This document shows positions 37,578 through 49,544 of a stretch of DNA of 64,000 nucleotides, piece by piece. The notes under the pieces are model-generated. The model had not been told where the DNA came from. It did not search any database and saw only the letters and a list, made by a program, of their open reading frames with translations. A program made the position numbers and the translations under genes. Numbering within the stretch: the first letter of the stretch is position 1; each line of letters starts with the position of its first letter. The DNA comes from Cunninghamella blakesleeana (Eukaryota > Mucoromycota > Mucoromycetes > Mucorales > Cunninghamellaceae). The stretch is taken from assembly GCA_017871115.1 (NCBI GenBank), contig JAFCIZ010000011.1:513501-577500 (forward strand), written 5' to 3'.

Positions 37578-40500
37578 TTATTTTATTTCACCCTGTTCAT
37601 TATCATTTAATAAAGGTTTTCTACCATCAAATTCTTGGGCTAAACTGATTTCTTTTGATGCCGTCATCCAAAATTGACCTAATAATGTTTCCGAATCATA
37701 GTGGGAAATAGGATTCTTGGTTGTTTTATCAAATTGCATTTCTTCCCATGTTGGTTGAATAATAGGTAAATATGGAATAGCAATGGATGGGTCTGGGTAA
37801 TGTCGTTTTTCTTGTTGATGTTGCATTTTCATTTTTTTGTAATGATGAGAATGAGGATGATTTGTTGTTGTTTGTTGCTGTTGTGGTTGTCGACGACCTC
37901 TAAAATGTGGATTAATTGTTCCTATATCATTTACTGCGTCTGATTTTTCACGATGGGTCATATTTTGATATCTTGTCGCTTGTTCCCAGGCCATATTAAT
38001 TGATGAGTTTCCTCCCCCTCCAGATTTTTTTTTCATCATCATGGCTGGTGTTAATTTTGTATCCATTTCTTCTTCTTGCTGTTGTGCTGGTGCTGGTGAT
38101 GGCTGTTCTTTATCTAGCTTTTTTTCAAAAATGGAGTTTAAAACATGTTGGCATATCTAATAAATAAATAAATAAAAATATGATTCATTAATAAGATGAA
38201 ATAAAATACGCATCTTATAGTATACTTTTGTATTATTATTATACTTACCATGTAATGAGATTTAGAATCATCATTAAAACGAATAGCAATAAAATAAAGT
38301 GAGGCAAGACATTTTAATGCAAGGGATCTAACAAAAATAAATTACGTAATGTTATTCTAGTTGGTATCAATTTCCTTTTTTATCATCTACTAATCTCTTT
38401 TTCGAATGTTTCATCTATTTTATTTAATTACTGTGTTTGCTGTTGGTCAACCATTTTAGAAAATAGTGTTTTTTTTTTAGGATTTCTTATCACTGATAGT
38501 AACTCGTTTATCATCTAATAATAATATAAATAAAAGAATTAACTATTTCTATCCAATAATTATAATCATATTAATAATAGAGAAAATGGAGTGAGGATTT
38601 ACCATATCAACAAGTGATTCTACAGAAGTTGGGTTTACAATTGTATCTTGAACAAAAGCACTTTCCAATTGATCAAAAAGATCATTAATAAGTCCCTATC
38701 ATAGAATAATAATGATGATTATATATATATATATATATTCTATTAGCTACTTTACTTATTCCTCTATACATCTGTGTTGCTCAATTAATAATATCGTAAT
38801 AAAAAGTATACTTACAAAAGATACTATTTCATAACCAGAAGAAAGATGGGAGTTTGGTTTCATGGCATTTAATAAATGGATATCCAAAGTGTGGTCATTA
38901 TTGTTAAAGGTTGAATAATGATACCCATCCCGAAGACACGTTCGCCATTTTGTTCTTTTTTCCATATTTTTTGTGGTTTTAATCTTAATATAATCATTTT
39001 GAAGACTTGAGTATTGATAAGCATTATAATCTATTAAATGTGTCGTAGGTGATGTGGTTGATGTATCTTTAAATAATGAAAATATATCTTGATGTAAATT
39101 TGGTTGAACAATGGTATTCAGAAATTCCTAAAAATATATAAATTAAAAATATATCATGTATTAGTATGATTTTATATTCTCCATACTTTAAAAATATATA
39201 TTTATCTTTTTTTTTTTTCCTTACATGAACTTTATCATTATTATTCAATAAAGATGGAAATGCTAATTCTTGTTTTACTTTAGGATGAGGTAACTGCATA
39301 TTTAATTCTGTATCTAATTCATGCCGTACGCATTTTAAATAAACTTTATCCTTGATACACACTAACACTTGATTCCAAACTTTACTTTGTTTATTTTTTT
39401 CAACGGTTGAAAGGTATATTGGAACGCCATTTAATATAACATTCAGTAAACGTTTAGCCTGTTCATCTATTTGCTATTAAATAAATAAAATAAAATAAAT
39501 TAGTAAGAAAAAACAAAAGAATGAAATAAAATTAATTAAAAAAGCTATCATTCATTATTAATTATTTCATTTCATTTCAATTTTATTTTTTCTACATTAC
39601 ATTAAGAGTAGTAACAGGGTGAATACAGGTACACCATTCATTATTATCTATAATAAAAGAAAGAGAAAGAAAAAAAAATCATATTAATAATTTATTTTTA
39701 ATTCATTCAAATTTATATTATAATATATGTATAAATCACCTGATGATTCTTTTATTTGATGTTGATTTTGAACAATGCTACTAGTTATTGTGCGACTAGA
39801 TAAATAGGTTGGGTCATAAATAGCAATATTATATACATTAGATTTGATTGATTTTTGCTTTATAAAATGTTGATCATTAGATTCAAAATAATAATTGATG
39901 GTTTCCATATCAGATTCCTATTTAAACATACAAATATATTCAAAAATTTAGTTTTTTTTTTAAAAAAAAAAGCATATATAGATATATAATTATGAGTTTT
40001 ACTTGTTCAGTTGAAGAATTGACTGTATTGTAATGATGAATATTGATACAATCGACATTAAAATAAAGTTGCATTAAATGGTTCATAGTGTATCTTAAAT
40101 CGTCTTCTCCATTTGGTATATTATAAACAGTTACATTCACTCCTGGCATAATCTTGATAAAAAAAATAATATAATAATATTAATTTTTTTTTTATAATTA
40201 TGATATTTTTTTTCTATTCATTTTCCCCTTAATATCTATTTTTATTACTTGTTCTGATATTGGAGGGATTGGATAAATAATATTTCTTGGTAATATACGA
40301 ATAGCATCTATTTGAATATTCATTAATCTATCACCATAACCATGTTTTTGACAAGCAAGATAGAGATTGGCCCTTATGTCGGTGACATTTGTTTGATGGT
40401 TATTTCGAAAGCTAAAAAAAAAAAAAGGAAAAAAATTAATGAATTTGTTTTATATATATGCATGTTTACTGGTGATAATCTTTCAAAGATATACATAGTT

Positions 40501-41265
40501 ATTATTTATCATACACACATGCATACTTACTTGAATCCTGTATCTTCTTCTCCGGTAGCAATATATAATATACGACTTGTTATCACATCCTGATCCGTAT
40601 TACCCAATATTAAGTCTAAGCTTTTTTCAAATATTTTCTGCATTCGTTTTCCGTTATTAATTTTCTTTGGTCGATACTCTTGAAAAGCTTTTTGCATCTA
40701 AAAAATAGCATAAAAAAAAAGAGAGGAGAGAGAATATGTATGTAAGAGTGAGAAATAAAGTAAAGATTCCAAGGGTTACATCTTTGTTTTATTTTTTATT
40801 TACTTGACTTAATCGATCATCGCGATGTTTATTCCATTTTACTATAACTTCAGGACTATTTCCAGATACCAAAACCGTGATCTATACATTTAAAGATAAT
40901 TATTATAAAATATATTTTATAAATACTTGCGTAAATGTATATTACTATAAAAAGACTATTATTTATATTACCTTGGCATTGTCAATCAAGTCCCAAATAA
41001 TACGGCAAGCATTTATAGTACTACTCACCATATTTGTCCATATAGGAAAAGGTGGTAGATTCCCTAATACAAATAAAAATTATATAGAAATATAGAAAAA
41101 TATATATGTTTATATTAATATTAGTAAAATAAAATATGAAAATCAATCTATCATAGCAATGTTATTTATTATATTACGTGAAGCTGGTATTTCTGCATTT
41201 TCTTGTATTAAACTAGGGAGTGAAAATGAAGCCAAATGACCATCTAATATAATTACTGTATACAT
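37578..41265 (-). CDS. INTS13: Integrator complex subunit 13 (Asunder/Mat89Bb homologue)
   Basis: Fourteen exons on minus: 41178..41265, 40972..41063, 40804..40881, 40531..40697, 40249..40411, 40003..40152, 39740..39917, 39601..39647, 39225..39473, 38816..39127, 38603..38695, 38432..38514, 38249..38327, 37578..38156; 785 aa, all in frame. N-terminal VWA-like domain: YTVIILDGHL, the PIWTNMVSSTINACRIIWDL helix, VLVSGNSPEVIVKWN, and a strand/helix segment ending VYNIPNGEDD. A beta-barrel-like middle and a Gln/Gly/Lys-rich linker follow. The C-terminal motif SETLLGQFWMTASKEISLAQEFDGR corresponds to the animal SLLSLW...EFAGR tail that docks on the Integrator cleavage module. Integrator cleaves snRNAs and attenuates transcription. 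Identification is from recalled animal sequence; it is strong in several separate blocks. Confidence 0.85.
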
Positions 41266-41567
41266 GAATTTACATAGATATATATAAATATATAAAGTTA
41301 AAATGTTGAAAAGAAAAAAAGTTCATAGCATTAGAAAATCAAGCCTTTTTTTTTACTACAAATTCAACTTCCGATTTTTTTTGCCTTCAAAGTTTTACAA
41401 ATGGTATACTTTTATAAATATATTATTAATTTTTATTTACTTTTATTATAAAAACGATGATGATGAATTTTTATATATATGAATATATTTCTATTATTTT
41501 ATTTTTATATAAATTACTGCTATTGTTACTATGATAATGAAAAATAAAAATAAAAATGGTACGTAGA
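41266..41567. other. Short intergenic INTS13 upstream / EF-Ts 3' flank
   Basis: 302 bp, AT-rich, no gene. It must hold the INTS13 promoter and the EF-Ts terminator. Confidence 0.4.
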
Positions 41568-42691
41568 TTAAAGTTTAGCGGCCTTCATGACTTCTTCAGT
41601 AAAATTATTTACTTTTTTTTCAATATTTTCTCCAGCTTCCCAACGAATAAAATCAATAACTTGAGCACCGCCTTGAATGCCTTGCTCTTCTGCTACAGAT
41701 TTTACGTATTCTTCTACGGTTTGGCTAGGATTCATCATATAACCTTGTTGATTTAATACCACGTCCTTGATAGAATTTTGACTTTCTTCATCATCCAAAG
41801 GAATATCTTGTTCATTTAAGTATTTAGGGTGGAATCCGACAACTTGTCTTGCAATTTGACGGGCGGTTTTATGTATTACTTCACTTTGTTCAGGGTTAGT
41901 ATTTCCATTGACTTTTAAAACGGCCACACCACCAATTTTACCTGTGGATTGATCCCCTCCATGAAGATAACTTGCTGAAATACCTTTATTTACCACTGCA
42001 GCTCTTCGTAAAGTAATATTTTCTCCTAAAATACCAATGGTTTTTACAATCATTTCTTCTACTGTCTTACCAAGGTCCTCATCATCGTCTATATTAGTTG
42101 ATGTTGTTCCTGTTTCTGTAGTTGTAGCTTCGGGCATTAATGGTGATTTTAATAATGAATCAATAGGAATGGTTTCAATAGCTCGTTCAAGGTTGGTAGG
42201 TTCATGCATTAATAATGAAGTGGCGGCTATACGTGAAGCTAAATTTTTAAATACACTATTACGAGATACAAAATCGGTTTCGCAGTTAAGCTATGCATAT
42301 ATCAAGAAAAAAAAAAAAAGATAAGAGCGAGTGAGTTGAACAATAAGAATAATAATTTTTTGTTTTTTTTTTTTTAATAAACATTTACTTCAATAATAGT
42401 ACTACGCATATTCACCGAGGCTGTACTAATAAGACCTTCTCCAGCAATTCTATTAGCAACTTTGGCGGCCTTTTTTGCTCCAGATACTAAAGCATCTTCT
42501 TGTAACCAAGCTAAAGCCAAATCATAATCGTTATTATTTTTTACTAAAGCTTCTTTAGCTTTAGTCATAGAAACTTCAGTTTCCTGTCTTAGCTTGGAAA
42601 GTAACTTGATATTAGGTTTAATAGCCGTGCTATATCCTCTTATTATAAAGGAAACCCGTGTAGAATGAATCAATGGTTTGGTGAATAACAT
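41568..42691 (-). CDS. TSF1: Mitochondrial translation elongation factor Ts
   Basis: Exons on minus: 42389..42691 and 41568..42290; 341 aa. Guanine-nucleotide exchange factor for mitochondrial EF-Tu. The N-terminus is a mitochondrial presequence (MLFTKPLIHSTRVSFIIRGYSTA). A UBA-like N-domain follows (LLSKLRQETEVSMTKAKEAL...YDLALAWL), then the EF-Ts signature NCETDFVSRN, directly after the intron, and the core and dimerisation regions with MHGGD...KIGGVAVLK-like and AVARQI..HPKYL-like motifs, ending FIRWEAGE. Start chosen at the second in-frame ATG because the 14 residues before it do not improve the presequence. Confidence 0.93.
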
Positions 42692-43917
42692 TCTTTTTTT
42701 CTGTATGTGTGAGTGCAAAATAAAAATAAACAAAAGAAAAAAGTGTCAAAAAAAAAACCACGCTTAAATTTTTTTTAAAAATAAAATTAAAACTCCGATT
42801 TACTTATTTGCTTGCCCATAGAAATACTTTTTTTATTTTATTAAACACGCTAGTATTAAAAGAACATGTTAATGATTACTAGAGAATTTATTGGGACCTT
42901 CACCACCTTAAAAACGTTCATAAACTATAATGAATAATTAAATTAAAAGCAACTAATTTTTTTTAAAAAAAACCGTAGATCATAAAAATAATCCAATTGA
43001 AAAGCTTTTTCTGTATAGAAAGAAAAAGATAAAAAATATATGCAAAACATTACCTTTCGCTTCTTTCATGATATATATTATTTATAAAAAAAATCAATTT
43101 TTTAAGGTATAGTTTTTAATCTTACCATAATAATACTAATAATAATATTAATAATAATGATAATAATAAATAGAAAGATGCTTATCTATCCTATTAAGTG
43201 TAACAAAAAATAAATACAAGTCGTTCATGTGGAACAAAAAACCTTTTGAATTGAAATTGGAGTATTTTTTAAACATTACCAGTAAAAGATTGATTTACTT
43301 TACTTGGCAATATAAAAAAAAGTTATCTTTGTAGAGATGGTTTAATCACATTATCAAAATAAATATATATATATAGGTAACCATGATATATATATATATA
43401 TATATATTGAATATACTCTTTATTGTAAAAAGTCACACCAACCCAGCCATTTTTATTATTTTGTGTATGTGTACATATAGGTAGATCATTAGCTTATAAA
43501 AGTATTACAAAAAAAAAAAAAACATTATTATTATCCATATTAATGCATACGTAAAACTTTAAAAGATAGTAATAATAATAATGCCATTTTTTTTTTTTTT
43601 ACTTTTTATTTTTTTTATTATCTATTTACAAAAATAGGGAAGAGGGAAAGAGAGAACAAGGAAAAAAAAAAAATCAAATTTTTAAAAGATCATATTTTAT
43701 GGTTGAACAAAATGTTTCTCGATATTTCCTATATAAGGATTGAATTTGCCATATATATATATTTAAATAAAGGTGTGTATTTATTGGTTCAGTATTTTCA
43801 TTGAGAGTGTGTATGAGTGTGTACGTATGTGTATGTATATGTATCCAAGTGAATATGTGAGTGAGAGTGTATAATATATAAATATATATAAATAGGTGTA
43901 TTTTTTATTTATTTATT
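42692..43917. other. Intergenic EF-Ts upstream / 3' flank of transposase-derived gene
   Basis: 1.2 kb without a gene. TA microsatellites near 43360-43410, ATAATA runs near 43130-43170, and an imperfect GTGTGTATGTGAGAG-type tract at about 43805-43870. Confidence 0.45.
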
Positions 43918-44802
43918 TTATTTTCTTGCACGCTTTAAATTCATTTCACATTTGATAGAAATATGACGTTGAAGAGCCGATATAGAGATATGAGGTATGG
44001 AAGGATGAGCCATTAATAAATGCTTTTTAATTTTTGATAACGTGGCGTCTTGGTGTTGTCTTAGGAAATCATCAATCCATTGTGTATGTATACTTGATAA
44101 TGTAGGTGGGGCGGTTCTGCCACGAGGTCGACGAGCAGGAATAATACCTTGGTTGGATTTATATTTCTTCATTAAAGTTGCGGCTGTAGATCTTGCAATT
44201 CCCGCTTTTCTAGCAGCAGCAGAAATGGACAGTTTACTATTGACATGTTCATCCACTAATATATCCAATTGTTGCTTGGTAGCTGTTTTATAAGGCGTTC
44301 TTTTACCACGTTTATTTGTAGCGTCTGCTGTAGCGGTGGTAGTAATACTACCATCATCATTACAAGTGGTAATATTGGTATTGGTGTCACGTTCATCGTT
44401 ACTGTTTTTCATATCGCTATCGTTTTCGTTGTTGTTATTTTCCATGCTGCTATCACTTTCATTTTCCAGTTCATTCTCCTGTATATTACTATTTTCTTCC
44501 TTTTCTACTTGATCTATTTGTTGCTGTTCTATTTTGATAATATCACTAGTTGACATAGCTTTTTCCATACCTTGATGACTACTAGAATCCATGGCTTCAG
44601 CTGTTGATGTTGAACGGGTTCCTTCATGTACAGTTTTTAACATTATAGCGTTTTCTTTTACTTTTTCATCTTGGCGAGTTTCTATTATTTTATTATTGTT
44701 CTCATTATCATCATCAAATTGTTGTGGTTGTATTTTTTCATTATTCTTTATAAAGTCAGGTTGATTAACAATAATATCTGTTGTTTTATTCGAATCGCTC
44801 AT
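43918..44802 (-). CDS. Transposase-derived DNA-binding protein (Tc1/mariner-type HTH, no catalytic domain)
   Basis: 294 aa, single exon. Residues 1-165 are acidic, Asn/Glu/Thr-rich and disordered. Then comes a basic KRGKRTPYKTATKQQ segment, a helix-turn-helix (LSISAAARKAGIARSTAATLMKKY), a GRP-like hook (PARRPRGRTAPP), and a second winged-helix half (LSKIKKHLLMAHPSIPHISISALQRHI) ending KCEMNLKRARK. This order is that of the bipartite DNA-binding region of Tc1/mariner transposases, and the ISISALxRH..KC block is typical of Mucorales copies. The chain stops where the DDE domain would begin. An intact open frame with a long new acidic N-terminus suggests a host regulator made from a transposase; this is inference. 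Confidence 0.75.
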   Translation of the reverse strand: MSDSNKTTDIIVNQPDFIKNNEKIQPQQFDDDNENNNKIIETRQDEKVKENAIMLKTVHEGTRSTSTAEAMDSSSHQGMEKAMSTSDIIKIEQQQIDQVEKEENSNIQENELENESDSSMENNNNENDSDMKNSNDERDTNTNITTCNDDGSITTTATADATNKRGKRTPYKTATKQQLDILVDEHVNSKLSISAAARKAGIARSTAATLMKKYKSNQGIIPARRPRGRTAPPTLSSIHTQWIDDFLRQHQDATLSKIKKHLLMAHPSIPHISISALQRHISIKCEMNLKRARK

Positions 44803-46064
44803 AACCTAAGTAAAAGAGAAGGGAAAAAAAATAAAATAAATTGCTGTAAAAAAATAAAATAAAACATCATCAACTAAAAAATAAAAAACCGGCTAAATAA
44901 ATAAAACTCCGCACACTTATTATTTTTTTTATATGTATGTGTCAATACACATATAGTAAGGCATTACTCGGTTTTTTTTTTATTATTTCAGTTTTGTGTC
45001 TAATATCATTTGATTTATATAATAATAGATGATAATGGATATAGTATTAATATGAATTTATGACAGCTTTAAATTTAGTTTACTATTTTTATATTTTCAT
45101 GAGGTGATTTTTAATCGAAATTTTTTTTAATATAAACAGGCATGTTTTTTAAAAATAAATTCCATTAAATAGGATCAACCTATTCGATCATATAACGCAT
45201 GGTTTTTTCAAGTATTTTTTTTTTTTTTTAATGATGTATATAAACAAGATCAAGAATGAATGATGATATGTATTACTATTGATAGAATGATTGACAACTT
45301 GTTTTATGATCACCCATCCCCTCATTCTCCTTTTTTTTTCTTTCTATGATTCATAAGTGCACGTAGCTAACACATATCTAACTATACATGTATCAAGAAA
45401 AACATCCATTGAATAGGATTCAGGATCCTTTTTTTTTTTTTTTGACAAGTTGGTTTTTTTTTTTTTATGTATTGCCTCATGTACGTGGTTTTATATATAT
45501 ATATATATTTTAAAATAGAACCCAAAATCTAGTTTTTTTAATATTAAGACCAATATATAAGAAAGTTTTATATATCAAGTCTAAACTAATATGGCTATCA
45601 AGTAATTTGATGAAAAAAGTATTAAGCGTTGATAATAAATACTTATTCAATTACAGATTACGGACTTTTTGTAACAAGCGGTTTTAGAATCATTAATTTA
45701 TGGTTGGTTCCTTTTTTTTTTTTTCTAGATTCTGAAACCATGAATAAACTTCAGCATACATATATAAAATATAATTTGTTTGTTAAATATAATATCTCTT
45801 TTTGATTATCTCGATACTAGACGAGGATTACAGCTCATATGATGATCATTTTTTTTAAAAAAATAATAATTTTACACAACATATAAGAATTGGTATCACC
45901 ATTATTACTTAGAGAATAAAATATAACTATATCAAGTATAGTAGACTAACCCGAAAAAAAACAATAAAACCCTCTTTTTTCTTTTATCTATCTATTTCAA
46001 AAAAGCATATTTCTTCTATCCTTGGTTAAAAAAAAAAGATAGTTATATTATTTAATACTTTCTT

Positions 46065-46096
<32 letters not shown>

Positions 46097-46634
46097 TTAA
46101 TCATATATATATATGTATATATGTATAAAAGATGATTCCATGTGATTGTCCTTAAGGAGAAAGTTTAAAAAAACTACAATAAAATAATTATGAAAACACT
46201 TTTTATTATATAAATATATATATATAACTTAATAATAGGATTAATTATAGTATCATAATATAATATAATATAAATACAAAAAAAGGGGAATGAGAGGAGG
46301 AGGAGTTTTTTCATTAAAGGTGGTGTCAGTAACACAAACCTTAAAAATACATAAAAGTAATTTTTTTTTTTTTTCAATTAATGGGATTTCTATATAAAGT
46401 AACTGACTTTCATTTTTAATTTTTCTGTTTAATTATAATATAAATTCGACTCATTTCTTTTTTTTTTTTTTACTTTTCTTTCTCTTTCTTTAACCTCTTC
46501 TACTTTTTCTCTTTTTATTATATACATATATACACACCCATTTTATTATTATTATTTTTTAATATTTCATTTCATTTTTTTTAATTGATTTAAAAAAGAT
46601 TTTTATATTTTTAAAATAATAATAGTAATATATA
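44803..46634. other. Divergent intergenic region, 1.8 kb
   Basis: Between the start codons of the transposase-derived gene and the SH3-SAM-PH gene. AT-rich with long T tracts, (TTA)n at about 46070-46096 and TA runs. No gene supported. Confidence 0.45.
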
Positions 46635-47700
46635 ATGACAATTCAAACTGTATATGGACTTCACGATTATGAACCTGATAATGTAGATGAAATCAATTTT
46701 AAAATAAATGAACCCATTACAGTTATAGAAACAGACGAAAAATATATGGACGGATGGTGGAAGGTAAATTAAAAAAGATACAGTCAGTCAACGTTTATCA
46801 TGATTAATAATATATGTACTTTTGTTTATGTAGGGTCGTAATGTAGAAGGCAAAGTAGGTTTGTTTCCCAGAAATTATACAACCGCTACATTAACCAATC
46901 AAAATGCTCCATCACCATTGTCATGGAAATACACTTCGCCTGAAAAATGGGATTTAAATCAAGTGAACTCATGGTTACAATTTAAAGATATGTCATCTAT
47001 TGCCACTTTATTTATGGGTAAGCTTATGTTTATAAAATAAAGCAATTGTCTTACTATTTAGATAAATCATTGGTCCCTAATCATTTCCCTTCCTTTTATT
47101 ATTAGAACAAGAAATCACTGGTGATATTTTGTTGCAGCTTGATATGGATTCCTTAAAAGAATTAGGCATCACTGCTTATGGAAAAAGATATAAATTAATG
47201 CTGGCCATTCAATCATTATTATCTTTATCAGAAGATGATGGATCTACTTTACCACATGTAAGTAAATCATTATCACATTCTATATATATATATAATAAAA
47301 TAAATGATGAAATGGAATATATATCTCATTCTTTTTTTTTTAAAAGTCTTTATCAATTAAAAGTAATGAATTCAATTGTTCAAGTCGACCTAGTTCACAA
47401 GAATCCACTACTCCAACCCCTACATCCACATCATCTTATCAGTTAGATACAATGTACCAATACCCACGTAAAGCCCCCGCCCCACCAAGACAACGTTCTT
47501 CTTTTGCTTCCTCAGTAAAACAATCCTTCGATCTTGCTCAACGCCCTTTATCTCCTCCAAATACAGTCTCTACTGGTATTAGTCGCTGTAACACTTTATC
47601 TTCTCATCATACTGATTCTTCTCTTCGTCAATCTTTTACATGTAATAATAACAAACAAGATTATCACCAATCTCAAATGAGGTAAGCTATTTATACACTC

Positions 47701-47735
<35 letters not shown>

Positions 47736-49118
47736 GTAACATCCCAATTAACTCATTCAATGTTCCCCTCTTCTAGTGAAATGACTTTGCCGGCAAAGTT
47801 ACCTACTACCACTATAGATACATCCGATGCACCTACCCAAGAAGGCTGGTTATATAAAAAGAGCGATAAATTCAATAAACGATGGAACAAACGATGGTTT
47901 GTATTGAAAAATCAACACTTATATTACTTTGCCAACCCTTCCAACCCAAGAGTAAAAGGAATTATTTATTTGAATGGATATCGTATTCAGTCAGATCCTA
48001 ATCTTTATCCTGGAAAATATTGTTTTAAAGCTATTCATGAAAAGGAAAGAACTTATCTTTTTTATATCGACCAAGAAGAACAAATGAGATCTTGGATGAG
48101 AAGTTTAATCAAGGCTACTATTCATCGCGATTATCACACTCCCGTCATGTCATCTAATGCTATCAATACTATTCCTTTAAATCAAGCCCAACAATTGCAA
48201 CCTCGTCCTCCCTCTATTTTATTATCAAAAAATAGCCACAATGACTCTTCCTTTTTTTTAAATCATCATCAGCAACCTCCATCTTCAATTGATCAATTCA
48301 TGTCAACTTCTAAATCATCACCTTTATTATTGTCTTCTTCATCTAAAAAGCAGCAAAAAAAATCTTCTTTAACCAAATTAGAACCTCTTTATCAAAATGA
48401 AATGGAGGATGATGAAGATTTAATTGATCCCTATCATAAAAATGTATTTCATCCTTTACAAAAAGCAAATAGTATAAACCATAAAAACCAATCTCAGCCT
48501 GGTTTATCTCCTCGTCCTATGATCAATACTAATACTACATCTACGTTACCTCAATCTAACTCAACTCCATTCTCTCCTTTATCACCTACTTTATCCATGT
48601 CTTCCTCTACATCCAATTCCTCTTCTTTATCCTCTTCTTTTATTCAAGCCTTGCCATTACCTCCATCCAATGAATCTATCCATGAATGCCATGATCATGG
48701 TCATTATGTACAATGGGTTAATCAACATATATCAAAAGATCAACAGCCTATTCAATCCTTATCTACTTCATTTCGTAATGGCGATCTTTTAATCATGTTA
48801 TTAGAAACTATTAGTGGGAAAAAAGTACCAAGATCTTTATCTTCTCGACCTCACGTCTCTTCTATGAGTATGATCATATTAGATAAAATCGTTGACGCTT
48901 TTAAATTCATGGAACAAGAAGGTATCCCTATTGTGGGTTTTACTATTAAAGATGTGTTACATGGTGTAGAAGATAAAATCGTTCTTTTATTGGATTCTCT
49001 TGAACAATGGGAACGCTCTTTAAAAAATCATAAAGTGGAACGGGATTCCTTAATTGTTAAACCTTTTGATAATGATCACCCTATTACTGCTGCTGCTGCT
49101 GATTCTCTTGTTTATTAA
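46635..49118 (+). CDS. Boi-like polarity scaffold: SH3-SAM-PH plus C-terminal CH domain
   Basis: Exons 46635..46763, 46834..47017, 47106..47257, 47347..47681, 47777..49118; 713 aa. Domains in order: SH3 (1-62; ALYDY-like GLHDYEPDN, GWWKGRN, GLFPRNY); SAM (about 75-155; WDLNQVNSWLQFKDM, DGDSLKEL-like MDSLKELGI); a Pro/Ser-rich linker with PAPPRQ; PH (about 287-381; EGWLYKKSDKFNKRWNKRWFVL); a long Ser-rich linker; CH (about 574-686; VQWVNQHI...LSTSFRNGDLLIMLLETISGKKVP). Yeast Boi1/Boi2 are SH3-SAM-PH scaffolds linking Cdc42, Bem1 and exocytosis. The CH domain, usually actin-binding, is absent from them and is the special part here. Confidence 0.88.
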
Positions 49119-49458
49119 ACCGTAAATCATCAACATTCTCCTTTTATATATATCATTTTTTTTTTTTTTTGAAATTCTTTTAAAGTATATATGTTTATTT
49201 ATTTATATGTATAGTTATAAAAAAACCCCCCATTTAATAAATTTCATCACTACACTTCTATTACTAATACTATTACTACTTCTACTACTTAATAATAACT
49301 AATAAATATTACCTATTTTTACAATTTAAATATTCTATCTTTATTTGTGAGGTTATTTTTTTTAATAAAAAGGACGGAGTTTTAATGTCACTAACAAATT
49401 AATTTTTTTTTAAAAGGAAAAAAAAAATAAAGAGCGCGTTGCACCTCTCTTTTTCTTT

Positions 49459-49496
<38 letters not shown>

Positions 49497-49544
49497 AGTT
49501 TCATTTTTTTAAAAAAATAGAACCATTTTTTTATATTTTATAAT
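49119..49544. promoter_or_regulatory. TOP2 upstream region with very long T tract
   Basis: 426 bp. Contains an uninterrupted run of about 32 T at 49461-49492, about 55 bp before the TOP2 start, preceded by pyrimidine-rich DNA. Such tracts exclude nucleosomes in fungal promoters; the role here is inferred. Confidence 0.45.

Noticed and set aside
44042..44553. Plus-strand frames opposite the transposase-derived gene
   Set aside because: Antisense shadows of an intact coding region with recognisable HTH motifs.
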